A stretch of DNA of 11,689 nt from Cycloclasticus sp. (GTDB lineage Bacteria; Pseudomonadota; Gammaproteobacteria; Methylococcales; Cycloclasticaceae), in the NCBI GenBank assembly GCA_018066825.1, contig JAGPVU010000075.1, positions 1 through 11,689 of the forward strand, in the 5' to 3' direction. This document shows, in pieces, positions 1 to 6,078 of this stretch. The position numbers and the translations under genes are program-made. Position 1 is the first letter of the stretch, and every line of letters starts with the position of its first letter. A model generated the notes under the pieces. The model did not search any database, was not told the origin of the DNA, and saw only the letters and a program-made list of their open reading frames with translations.

Positions 1-1316
1 CTAAAACGATCGGTAATGCCTTGGGCGATATCAATCGAGCTGGCGTTGGCTAGGCTGCAAAAATCCAACCCAGGGCAGCAGATCATGTCGGTGATAGTGC
101 CGATATTCGCGGTGGCGAGATCAAGTTTGGATAACTGCTGCCATAGTGGGTATAAGTCGGCCCGACGCACATCGGCAAGCGCTAAATTTTGATCGTGGGT
201 GGTCCTGATCTGGCCAAAGCTGTATTGATCGGCCAACTCGGCGAGGCCGCTCATTTGTTCAGCATTAATATCGCCCGGCGCCCGACTAGGGGATTTAAGC
301 GAAACGAAAACGACTTGGTAGCCGGTTTGCTTATGGGCGAGCGTATTTTGTATAAACCATTGTCGAAAACTACCGCTATTGCCTAGGTCTTGTATTAAGG
401 CGTTGTCGTTGTTTATTGTTTGATACGACAGGGGGGCAAAAAAGCGTTTAACGCGTTGGATCTCGTCTTGGCTTAGTTTAAGCGATCCCTCGCGTATGGC
501 CTGCCATTCGTTGTTAACCTGCTGGGTAAATTTATCCAAGCCAGTTTCACGCACTAAAATTTTAATTCGAGCTTTATACTTATTATCGCGACGGCCAAAT
601 CGATTATAGGTTCTGAGAATCGCTTCGGCGTATGAAAGAATATCTTCTTCAGCGATGAAGGAAGCGATGGTTTGACCGATCACAGGGGTTCGACCTAGAC
701 CACCGCCGACGAGGACTTCAAAGCCAATTTGTCCGGCTTCATTTTTTTTCATATGCAGGCCGATATCGTGTACCTGAGTCGCGGCGCGATCTTTTGGCGA
801 GCCACTAACAGCAAATTTAAACTTACGTGGCAAATAAGAAAACTCCGGATGCAAGGTGGCCCACTGGCGGATGATTTCGCAATACGGCCTGGGGTCTTCA
901 ATTTCGTCCGCGCAAACGCCGGCAAGTGGGTCGCAGGTAATGTTTCTAATGCAGTTGCCGCTGCTTTGAATCGCGTGCATTTGTACATTAGCTAGCTCGG
1001 CTAGAATGTCGGGTACTTGCTCGAGCTTAGGCCAGTTAAATTGGATGTTCTGGCGGGTAGTAAAGTGGCCGTAGCCTTTGTCATAGTGCTGCGCGATATA
1101 CGCTAGTGCGCGCAATTGTTTACTCGATAATAAACCATACGGTATATTGACGCGCAACATGGGTGCGTGGGTTTGAATATATAAGCCATTCATTAAACGC
1201 AGCGGACGAAATTGCTCTTCGGTCAGCTCGCCGTTTAAATACCGATGTGTTTGATCGCGGAATTGTTCAACGCGTTCATTGATCAGTGTTTGGTCTAATT
1301 GATCATACAAGTACAT
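1..1316 (-). CDS. cysI: Nitrite/sulfite reductase (siroheme, 4Fe-4S hemoprotein), 3' end cut off by the window
   Basis: This is the first 438 residues of an assimilatory nitrite/sulfite reductase, which carries out six-electron reduction of sulfite to sulfide in the cytoplasm using siroheme coupled to a 4Fe-4S cluster. The reading frame is open from ATG at 1316 to the left edge. Seen in it are an N-terminal ferredoxin-like half-domain with TTRQNIQFNW (R88 is the conserved siroheme-contacting type of Arg), the segment SGNCIRNITCDP (about 119-130), the glycine-rich GGGLGR, and CCPGLDFC, which gives the first cluster pair C414-x5-C420. The second pair (C-x3-C) should lie just past the edge. About 110 residues are missing compared with the usual ~550. 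No clear Shine-Dalgarno precedes the ATG. The gene is divergent from metX, which fits a shared sulfur-assimilation role. Sulfite specificity is inferred from this context; nitrite reductases of the same fold are the alternative. The symbol is by family. Confidence 0.9.
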   Translation of the reverse strand, partial: MYLYDQLDQTLINERVEQFRDQTHRYLNGELTEEQFRPLRLMNGLYIQTHAPMLRVNIPYGLLSSKQLRALAYIAQHYDKGYGHFTTRQNIQFNWPKLEQVPDILAELANVQMHAIQSSGNCIRNITCDPLAGVCADEIEDPRPYCEIIRQWATLHPEFSYLPRKFKFAVSGSPKDRAATQVHDIGLHMKKNEAGQIGFEVLVGGGLGRTPVIGQTIASFIAEEDILSYAEAILRTYNRFGRRDNKYKARIKILVRETGLDKFTQQVNNEWQAIREGSLKLSQDEIQRVKRFFAPLSYQTINNDNALIQDLGNSGSFRQWFIQNTLAHKQTGYQVVFVSLKSPSRAPGDINAEQMSGLAELADQYSFGQIRTTHDQNLALADVRRADLYPLWQQLSKLDLATANIGTITDMICCPGLDFCSLANASSIDIAQGITDRF

Positions 1317-1430
1317 GGTATTATCTTTATCTGGTGTACGTTTAAGTGAAACTGAGAGGGCGAATATAAAGAGCTTTTCATATAATTAAAAATGATATTA
1401 ATTACTATTTATATAACTTAAAAGAATAAA
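1317..1430. promoter_or_regulatory. Divergent AT-rich promoter region between sulfite reductase and metX
   Basis: This 114-base gap must contain the start signals of both divergent genes. It is strongly AT-rich, especially 1361-1430. A perfect TATAAT lies at 1381-1386 and a TATAAC at 1412-1417, both readable towards metX, but neither has a good -35 hexamer 16-18 bases upstream. On the minus strand TATATT (complement of 1363-1368) could serve the reductase, again without a good -35. Weak -35 boxes would fit activator-dependent promoters such as CysB or MetR targets, but I see no clear site for either. The exact promoters remain unassigned. Confidence 0.45.
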
Positions 1431-2570
1431 TTGACTAAAATACCTTTAAACTCAGTGGGCGTTGTTAGCCCAAAATCGCATCATTTCAGTGAGCCGCTCA
1501 GTTTGGTGTGTGGTAAAACGATTGAACAATACGATATCGTGTATGAAACCTACGGCACGCTTAATGCGAACGCAGACAATGCCGTATTGGTTTGTCATGC
1601 CTTATCTGCCGACCACCATGCAGCGGGCTATCACAGCAATCAGGATAAGAAGCCGGGCTGGTGGGATTTGTTTATCGGCCCAGGAAAACCGATTGATACC
1701 AACCGTTTTTTTGTCGTGTCGCCGTGCAACTTGGGTCACTGCAGTGGCTCAACCGGCCCTAAGAGTATTAACCCTGCTAGCAATAAAGCGTACGGGCCAG
1801 AATTCCCTATCGTTACGGTAGTGGATTGGGTTAATTACCAAGTGAGGTTGGCCCAGTTACTTGGCATCGACCAATGGGCCGCAGTGGCGGGCGGAAGCCT
1901 AGGCGGCATGCAAGCCATGCAGTGGGCGATACAGTTCCCCGACAAAGTTCGCCATGCGATAGTCATCGCCGCGGCGCCTAAGTTGTCAGCCCAAAACATT
2001 GCTTTTAATGCCGTCGCTCGGCAAGCAATTATGAGCGACCCAGACTTTCACCAAGGTCGTTACTACGACCATGATACGGTTCCTGCAAGCGGCTTAAAAG
2101 TAGCTAGAATGTTAGGTCATATTACGTACCTATCGGACGATGCAATGGGCGATAAATTCGGCCGTGAATTAAAAAATCAACAGCTCAATTACGACTATGG
2201 CGTTGAGTTTGAGGTGGAAAGTTACCTACGCTACCAAGGCGAGTCGTTTGTTAATCGCTTTGATGCAAATACCTATTTGTTGATGACCAAGGCACTGGAC
2301 TATTTTGACCCAGCAGAAAAGGAGGCTGGCGATCTATCTGAGGTATTTAGAAAGGTATCGGCCAAGTTCTTTTTAGCGTCGTTTACTACGGATTGGCGTT
2401 TTTCACCCAAGCGTTCTAAAGAAATTGTCAAAGCATTAACCGACGCTGGGCGGGACGTCAGTTACCTAGAATTTGAATCCAATCATGGGCACGATGCTTT
2501 TTTAGTAGAACACGCGGATTATATAAGCGCCTTTAGTACCTATATGCAAAATATTGAGGTGTCTTCGTGA
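1431..2570 (+). CDS. metX: Homoserine O-acyltransferase, MetX family (probably succinyl-specific)
   Basis: Alpha/beta-hydrolase-fold enzyme of 379 residues that acylates homoserine, the first committed step of methionine synthesis. The nucleophile elbow GGSLGGMQ places the catalytic Ser at 156. The rest of the triad is D321 in TTDWRFSP and H354 in NHGHDAFL. Length and full-length pattern are normal for the family. The start is a TTG: it puts the N-terminus in the same register as Pseudomonas MetX proteins, and no ATG or GTG is better placed. The Shine-Dalgarno is weak (AAAGAA). Although MetX proteins were long called acetyltransferases, many gammaproteobacterial members use succinyl-CoA, and the Arg in DWRFSP (R323) is the position I associate with that preference, so O-succinyltransferase is my first choice. 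The stop codon overlaps the metW start, so the two are translationally coupled. Confidence 0.95.
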   Translation: MTKIPLNSVGVVSPKSHHFSEPLSLVCGKTIEQYDIVYETYGTLNANADNAVLVCHALSADHHAAGYHSNQDKKPGWWDLFIGPGKPIDTNRFFVVSPCNLGHCSGSTGPKSINPASNKAYGPEFPIVTVVDWVNYQVRLAQLLGIDQWAAVAGGSLGGMQAMQWAIQFPDKVRHAIVIAAAPKLSAQNIAFNAVARQAIMSDPDFHQGRYYDHDTVPASGLKVARMLGHITYLSDDAMGDKFGRELKNQQLNYDYGVEFEVESYLRYQGESFVNRFDANTYLLMTKALDYFDPAEKEAGDLSEVFRKVSAKFFLASFTTDWRFSPKRSKEIVKALTDAGRDVSYLEFESNHGHDAFLVEHADYISAFSTYMQNIEVSS

Positions 2571-3169
2571 GTGAGCTTCGGATCGAATTACAAAGAATTT
2601 GTGAGTGGATTGAGCCGGGCTCGCGGGTGTTAGATTTAGGCTGTGGCGATGGTTCTCTATTGGAGTGGCTGCAAAAAAATCGAAACATAAGCGGCTATGG
2701 TGTGGATATCAATCCAGAGAACGTCTTGAGCTGTTTGAAAAAGAAAGTCAATATAATCCAGGCCGATTTGGATGCAGGGCTGACTGACTTTGAAGACGGC
2801 TCATTCGACTACGTCATCATGACTCAAGCCCTACAAGCGCTGCAGTTTCCGCACCAAACATTGGCTGAGATGGTGCGAGTAGGCCGCAAGAGTATCGTGA
2901 CTTTTCCCAATTTTGGTTTATGGAAACATCGGGTTTATCTCGCCATGAAAGGGCGTATGCCCGTGTCAAAAGCACTGCCGGCACAATGGTACGACACGCA
3001 AAATATCCACCTATGTACGGTCAAAGATTTCGAACAGTTTTGCAAACAACAATCCTTGCATATAGCGAAGCGGGATATCGTCGATTACGAACACCGTTCA
3101 GACGCCTTAATGAAGCTTTGGCCCAATTTATTTGGCGAAGTAGCGCTGTATCAAATTAATGGAAAATAA
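2567..3169 (+). CDS. metW: Methionine biosynthesis protein MetW (methyltransferase-fold partner of MetX)
   Basis: A 200-residue class I SAM-methyltransferase-fold protein. It has motif I LDLGCGDG (residues 22-29), an acidic strand-2 end YGVDIN (D47), QADLD (D67), then the MetW-typical blocks FPNFGLWKHR (113-122), MPVSKALPAQWYDT and NIHLCTVKDF. MetW is known to act with MetX and to be needed for full homoserine acyltransferase activity in several bacteria; whether it methylates anything is unclear. The GTG start overlaps the metX stop in the sequence GTGA, and GAGG at 2556-2559 is a suitable ribosome-binding site inside metX. Overlap and spacing point to one metX-metW transcript. Confidence 0.94.
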   Translation: MSELRIELQRICEWIEPGSRVLDLGCGDGSLLEWLQKNRNISGYGVDINPENVLSCLKKKVNIIQADLDAGLTDFEDGSFDYVIMTQALQALQFPHQTLAEMVRVGRKSIVTFPNFGLWKHRVYLAMKGRMPVSKALPAQWYDTQNIHLCTVKDFEQFCKQQSLHIAKRDIVDYEHRSDALMKLWPNLFGEVALYQINGK

Positions 3170-3170
3170 C

Positions 3171-3617
3171 ATGACACTCAAAAAATACGCGGTATTGCTC
3201 CTACTATTGTTGCCCGGACTGGCTGTGGCAGCTAATGATAATGCCTATGACTTGGGTGATTACGTGGTGTACCACAATGCGTTTAGTGCAGACACCTTGC
3301 CGCCACAAATGGCGTCCGCATACGGGATTGTAAGAAGCAAATATAAAGGCGTATTAAACCTTTCAATACAAAAAAAGCAACGCCCCGGTAGTTTCGATGA
3401 CCCGGTTAGCGCAAGGGTTAAGGTAGATGCGGTTAATTTAGCGGGGCAACTCAAGGAATTAAGCCCGCGACAAGTTATCGAAGGTAAGGCGATCTATTAC
3501 ATCAGTGAATTTCGAATCTCACACAAAGAAATCATCACCTTTAAAATTGAGCTGGTGCCTGAGGGCCAAGTAAGGCCATTAACGTTTGAGTTTAAGCGGC
3601 AGTTTTATATCGACTAA
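3171..3617 (+). CDS. DUF4426 family secreted protein downstream of metW
   Basis: A small exported protein of unknown function, 148 residues from ATG 3171. An alternative in-frame ATG at 3159 would add four residues and overlap metW by 11 bases. I prefer 3171 because GGA at 3161-3163 lies at a normal distance and because the Lys-Lys then sits next to the N-terminus of a standard signal peptide. That signal is M-T-L-K-K, a Leu-rich core (residues 8-14), and a cleavage site AVA-A after residue 20, without a lipobox Cys. The mature part, about 128 residues, looks beta-rich and has no cysteines or catalytic motif. The pattern matches DUF4426 proteins, which follow metW in Pseudomonas. It starts one base after the metW stop, so co-transcription is near certain. 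Its link to methionine metabolism is known only by gene order. Confidence 0.85.
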   Translation: MTLKKYAVLLLLLLPGLAVAANDNAYDLGDYVVYHNAFSADTLPPQMASAYGIVRSKYKGVLNLSIQKKQRPGSFDDPVSARVKVDAVNLAGQLKELSPRQVIEGKAIYYISEFRISHKEIITFKIELVPEGQVRPLTFEFKRQFYID

Positions 3618-4862
3618 TTAACGGTTAGCGGTGCTCCAGTTTTTAAAGCGTAATAAGATTAAAAGCCCCGGGATCGCTATTAGTGTGCACAGTAGGAAAA
3701 ACCCATTCCAGCCTAAAACTTCAGCCATCCAGCCGGTAGGCGCAGAAATCAACACACGAGGCACGCCCATTAAACTAGTAAGCAAGGCGTACTGAGTGGC
3801 GGTAAATCGCTTATCTGTTTGACTCGCCATAAAGCCAATAAAGGCAGCGGTACCCATGCCGGCGGATAGGTTTTCAAAGGCGATAACTCCGGCAAGTACG
3901 GGTGTGCTTGGGCCAACCGCGTTTAATACAATAAAGCCAGCGGTTGACAGCGCTTGTAAAATGCCAAAGCTCCATAAGGCGCGATAGGCGCCGATTTTTA
4001 AGATCAAAATACCGCCAATTAAACCGCCTGCGATAGTGGCCCAGAAGCCAAATAGCTTAACCACAGTGCCGATTTCAGTTTTACTAAAACCAAGGGCTAA
4101 ATAAAAAGGCGTGGTCATATTGCTCGCCATCGTATCACCGACTTTATAGAGCAAAATAAACAGTAAAATGACGATCGCTTCTCGGCGTTGGAAAAACTCA
4201 ATAAAGGGATGCACAATAGCGGTATACAGGGTTTTTGGCCGATCTAAAGCAGCACTGGGTTCGCTAGCAAACAAGGTGGGTAGGCTGGCCAATAGCATCA
4301 GTGCAGCCATCAGTTGATATACCGTCGAAAAACTGACGATATCGGCCAAAATCAGCCCGCCACCCGAAGCGATTAGCATGCCTATACGATAGCCATTTAC
4401 ATACAGAGAGGCGCCAAGGCCTTGTTCATTGTCGCTGAGTGTTTCGCGACGATACGCATCAATAACAATATCTTGAGTGGCGGAAAAGAAAGTAACCAAC
4501 AGCGCAGCGATAGCGACGCTAGTGGCTGATATGCCCGGCTGTTGTAGGCTAAGATAAACGAGGGCGAGCACTAAGCAGAGTTGAGCGACAAATAGCCAGC
4601 CCCTACGACGGCCTAAAAAAGGCAGGGTGAACCTGTCTAATAATGGCGCCCAAACAAACTTTAATGTGTACGGTAAGCCGGCCAGTGCAAAAAAGCCGAT
4701 GGTCATTAAATCGACGCCCGCGTCACTCATCCAAGCTTGCAAAACCGAACCGGTTAGCAGCAGCGGCAAACCGCCAGCAAAACCCATGACGAGCGCCATG
4801 AACATGCGCGCGTTAAACACGCTTGCCCAGCTAATGAATCCGTTATTAGGGCGTGATGTCAT
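3618..4862 (-). CDS. ampG: AmpG-type muropeptide permease (major facilitator superfamily)
   Basis: An inner-membrane importer that brings GlcNAc-anhydroMurNAc peptides released from peptidoglycan into the cytoplasm for recycling; in many gammaproteobacteria this flux also controls AmpC beta-lactamase induction. The 414-residue protein is highly hydrophobic, about 12 membrane segments by eye. It closely follows E. coli AmpG: GFAGGLPLLL (27-36), LQAWM, TIGFFALAG, FVWAPLLDR (69-77), FLGRRRGW (82-89), SATQDIVIDA (127-136, with D131 and D135), LYKVGD (238-243) and ENLSAGMGTAAF (330-341). It is shorter than E. coli AmpG (491), consistent with loss of the extra helices that give E. coli and Pseudomonas AmpG 14 segments. 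ATG 4862 lies within the end of the upstream nuclease gene (17-base overlap), suggesting coupled translation. I see no AmpC, AmpD or AmpR gene nearby. Another muropeptide or peptide substrate cannot be excluded. Confidence 0.9.
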   Translation of the reverse strand: MTSRPNNGFISWASVFNARMFMALVMGFAGGLPLLLTGSVLQAWMSDAGVDLMTIGFFALAGLPYTLKFVWAPLLDRFTLPFLGRRRGWLFVAQLCLVLALVYLSLQQPGISATSVAIAALLVTFFSATQDIVIDAYRRETLSDNEQGLGASLYVNGYRIGMLIASGGGLILADIVSFSTVYQLMAALMLLASLPTLFASEPSAALDRPKTLYTAIVHPFIEFFQRREAIVILLFILLYKVGDTMASNMTTPFYLALGFSKTEIGTVVKLFGFWATIAGGLIGGILILKIGAYRALWSFGILQALSTAGFIVLNAVGPSTPVLAGVIAFENLSAGMGTAAFIGFMASQTDKRFTATQYALLTSLMGVPRVLISAPTGWMAEVLGWNGFFLLCTLIAIPGLLILLRFKNWSTANR

Positions 4863-5619
4863 AATCGATGATCAGCGGCGCGTGGTCAGAAAAGCGTTGC
4901 TCTTTGTAGATAGACGCGTCGAGGACAGTACCTTTTAGATTGTCAGAAATGACTTGGTAGTCGATACGCCATCCGGTGTTGTTAGCCCAGGCTTGCCCAC
5001 GGTTTGACCACCAGGTGTACTGTTCTGCTTCTTGGTTAACCAGACGAAAGGCGTCTCCCCAACCCTCGTCATCAAACAGTTGATCCATCCAGGCACGTTC
5101 TTCGGGTAGAAAGCCCGAGTTTTTTTGGTTGCCGCGCCAATTTTTAATATCAATTTTTTTATGCGCAATATTCCAGTCTCCGCAGATAATATGTTTTTTT
5201 GAATCAGCTTGTTTTTCGCGCAAAACAGGCAACAGCCGAGCCATAAGTTCATATTTGAAGTCTTGGCGCTCTTCCTTTGATGAGCCAGAAGGCATGTAAA
5301 GGGACGAGACCGACAGGTCGCCAAAAGTGGCTTCAATAAAGCGTCCTTCACAATCAAAATCAGGCCAGCCGAGCCCTTTGTTAACGCTATCGGGTTTTTG
5401 TTTAGAAAAAATCGCGACCCCGCTATAGCCTTTCTTTTCTGCTGGGTGGTAATAACAATGGTAGTCACTAGGGTAAAAGACATCAGTGCTTAACTGGTCT
5501 TCTTGTGCTTTGATTTCTTGCAAGCAAAGCACATCTGCGTCTAGCTGTTTCATCCAGTCAAAAAAGCCTTTTCTTTCGCCAGCACGGATGCCGTTGATAT
5601 TAATGGAAACGATTTTCAT
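4846..5619 (-). CDS. xth: Exodeoxyribonuclease III / AP endonuclease, Crc-like branch
   Basis: A 257-residue Mg-dependent nuclease of the endonuclease/exonuclease/phosphatase fold that cuts at abasic sites and degrades 3' ends during base-excision repair. All expected catalytic residues are present: N7 (SININGI), E35 (LQEIK), Y108 (LYMPSG), D148 and N150 (GDWNIAH), D220 (WRIDYQV), and D245-H246 (FSDHAPL). The start is ATG 5619, where the family's MKIVSxN begins; an in-frame ATG at 5850 would add 77 unrelated residues reaching across rpmE, so I reject it. No clear Shine-Dalgarno is visible. The C-terminal half (NWRGNQ, PEERAWMDQLF, WWSNRGQA, GWRIDYQV) resembles Pseudomonas Crc, the catabolite-repression protein, but Crc has lost the catalytic positions kept here. 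I therefore call it a nuclease. It overlaps ampG, probably as one transcript. Confidence 0.93.
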   Translation of the reverse strand: MKIVSININGIRAGERKGFFDWMKQLDADVLCLQEIKAQEDQLSTDVFYPSDYHCYYHPAEKKGYSGVAIFSKQKPDSVNKGLGWPDFDCEGRFIEATFGDLSVSSLYMPSGSSKEERQDFKYELMARLLPVLREKQADSKKHIICGDWNIAHKKIDIKNWRGNQKNSGFLPEERAWMDQLFDDEGWGDAFRLVNQEAEQYTWWSNRGQAWANNTGWRIDYQVISDNLKGTVLDASIYKEQRFSDHAPLIIDYDITP

Positions 5620-5653
5620 TGCGTTATTTTTGTTATAAAAAGTGGAAGGCGTT

Positions 5654-5681
5654 ATCATACCGAACAGCGACGGCAATGAAA
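5654..5681 (-). promoter_or_regulatory. Candidate sigma-70 promoter for the xth-ampG unit
   Basis: On the minus strand TATGAT (complement of 5654-5659; five of six match to TATAAT) follows CTTTCA (complement of about 5676-5681; weak -35) with a spacer of about 16-17 bases. Transcription would start near 5647, leaving a leader of roughly 28 bases before ATG 5619. Position and -10 quality support it; the -35 is poor. Confidence 0.4.
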
Positions 5682-5685
5682 GCAC

Positions 5686-5714
5686 TTGCTTAAATTTAAC
5701 TTTTTTCGTATCAT
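5686..5714 (+). promoter_or_regulatory. Sigma-70 promoter of rpmE
   Basis: TTGCTT at 5686-5691 and TATCAT at 5709-5714 are separated by exactly 17 bases. The -10 matches five of six consensus bases, and the spacer is AT-rich. The start of transcription would be near 5720, about 40 bases before the rpmE ATG. It stands back to back with the candidate xth promoter. Confidence 0.6.
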
Positions 5715-5728
5715 GCGCGACCGAGTAA

Positions 5729-5743
5729 GGACTCTTGAAGTCC
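5729..5743 (+). promoter_or_regulatory. Leader hairpin just upstream of rpmE
   Basis: GGACT (5729-5733) and AGTCC (5739-5743) can pair as a five-base stem with a five-base loop, in the expected rpmE leader and 18 bases before the start codon. E. coli L31 synthesis is controlled by feedback through its own mRNA leader, so this hairpin is a plausible operator for that control. The pairing is seen in the sequence; the role is inferred. Confidence 0.4.
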
Positions 5744-5761
5744 GGTATAGACGAGAATACT

Positions 5762-5968
5762 ATGAAACAAGATACACACCCTGAATATAATGAAGTTTCT
5801 GTTAGCTGTAGTTGTGGCAACAGTTTCAAAGCTAAATCAACCTTAAGCAAGGACGAGCTGTTAATTGAATCTTGCTCATCGTGCCACCCATTTTACACGG
5901 GCAAGCAACGTATGATTGATACAGCTGGCCGAGTGGATAAATTTAATAAGCGTTACCAACGCGGTTAA
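5762..5968 (+). CDS. rpmE: 50S ribosomal protein L31 (bL31), zinc-binding type
   Basis: A 68-residue large-subunit ribosomal protein that sits at the inter-subunit bridge. The family start MKQDTHPEY is at ATG 5762; the same frame extends upstream to an ATG at 5735, but that would add nine non-family residues and run through the leader hairpin. The cysteines C16 and C18 (SCSCGN) with C38 and C41 (CSSCHP) form the zinc-binding set, so this is the C+ form rather than the zinc-free paralogue made under zinc starvation. The block HPFYTGKQR and the C-terminal GRVDKFNKRY are diagnostic. GAGAA at 5753-5757 may serve as ribosome-binding site. It is a single-gene unit with its own promoter and terminator. 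Confidence 0.97.
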   Translation: MKQDTHPEYNEVSVSCSCGNSFKAKSTLSKDELLIESCSSCHPFYTGKQRMIDTAGRVDKFNKRYQRG

Positions 5969-5998
5969 ATCTTAAGCGTTAGTACAATAAGTTTATTT

Positions 5999-6030
5999 AA
6001 AAAAGCCACCGTTTCGGTGGCTTTTTTTTT
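5999..6030 (+). terminator. Intrinsic terminator after rpmE
   Basis: GCCACC (6005-6010) pairs with GGTGGC (6016-6021), extendable by one G-C pair to leave a three-base loop. Nine T follow and six A precede, so it has the form of a strong rho-independent terminator 30 bases after the rpmE stop. The A tract would let it also work leftwards, though no minus-strand gene ends here. Confidence 0.93.
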
Positions 6031-6041
6031 GCTGATGGCAC

Positions 6042-6047
6042 TAGAAT
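6042..6047 (+). promoter_or_regulatory. Possible -10 element of the M48 protease gene
   Basis: TAGAAT matches five of six -10 bases and lies between the rpmE terminator and the protease start at 6079. No convincing -35 is present because the terminator T tract occupies that place. Since the terminator isolates the gene from rpmE, some promoter should exist in the 48 bases between them. Confidence 0.25.
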
Positions 6048-6078
6048 ACGACGAACTAATCAGGTCGGGTGTTAACGT

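Noticed and set aside
729..995. Overlapping open frames at 189-386 (+), 729-995 (+) and 749-988 (-) that could be read as small genes.
   Set aside because: They lie entirely inside the sulfite reductase, whose conserved motifs are read in another frame, and their translations show no family features.
1388..1406. Fur-box-like stretch around AATGATATTAATT in the cysI-metX gap.
   Set aside because: About 13 of 19 positions fit the Fur consensus, but the region is so AT-rich that this is expected by chance, and the outer positions fail.
2567..3169. metW as an ordinary small-molecule methyltransferase or ubiquinone-pathway enzyme.
   Set aside because: The FPNFGxW and WYDTxNIHLCT blocks and the overlap with metX identify MetW specifically.
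4935..5483. 182-residue minus-strand frame inside xth.
   Set aside because: It is a shadow of xth in another frame; all ExoIII catalytic motifs are in the xth frame.
5620..5850. N-terminal extension of the nuclease by 77 residues up to ATG 5850.
   Set aside because: It would cross the rpmE promoter, leader and coding start, and the family's N-terminus MKIVSxN begins exactly at ATG 5619.
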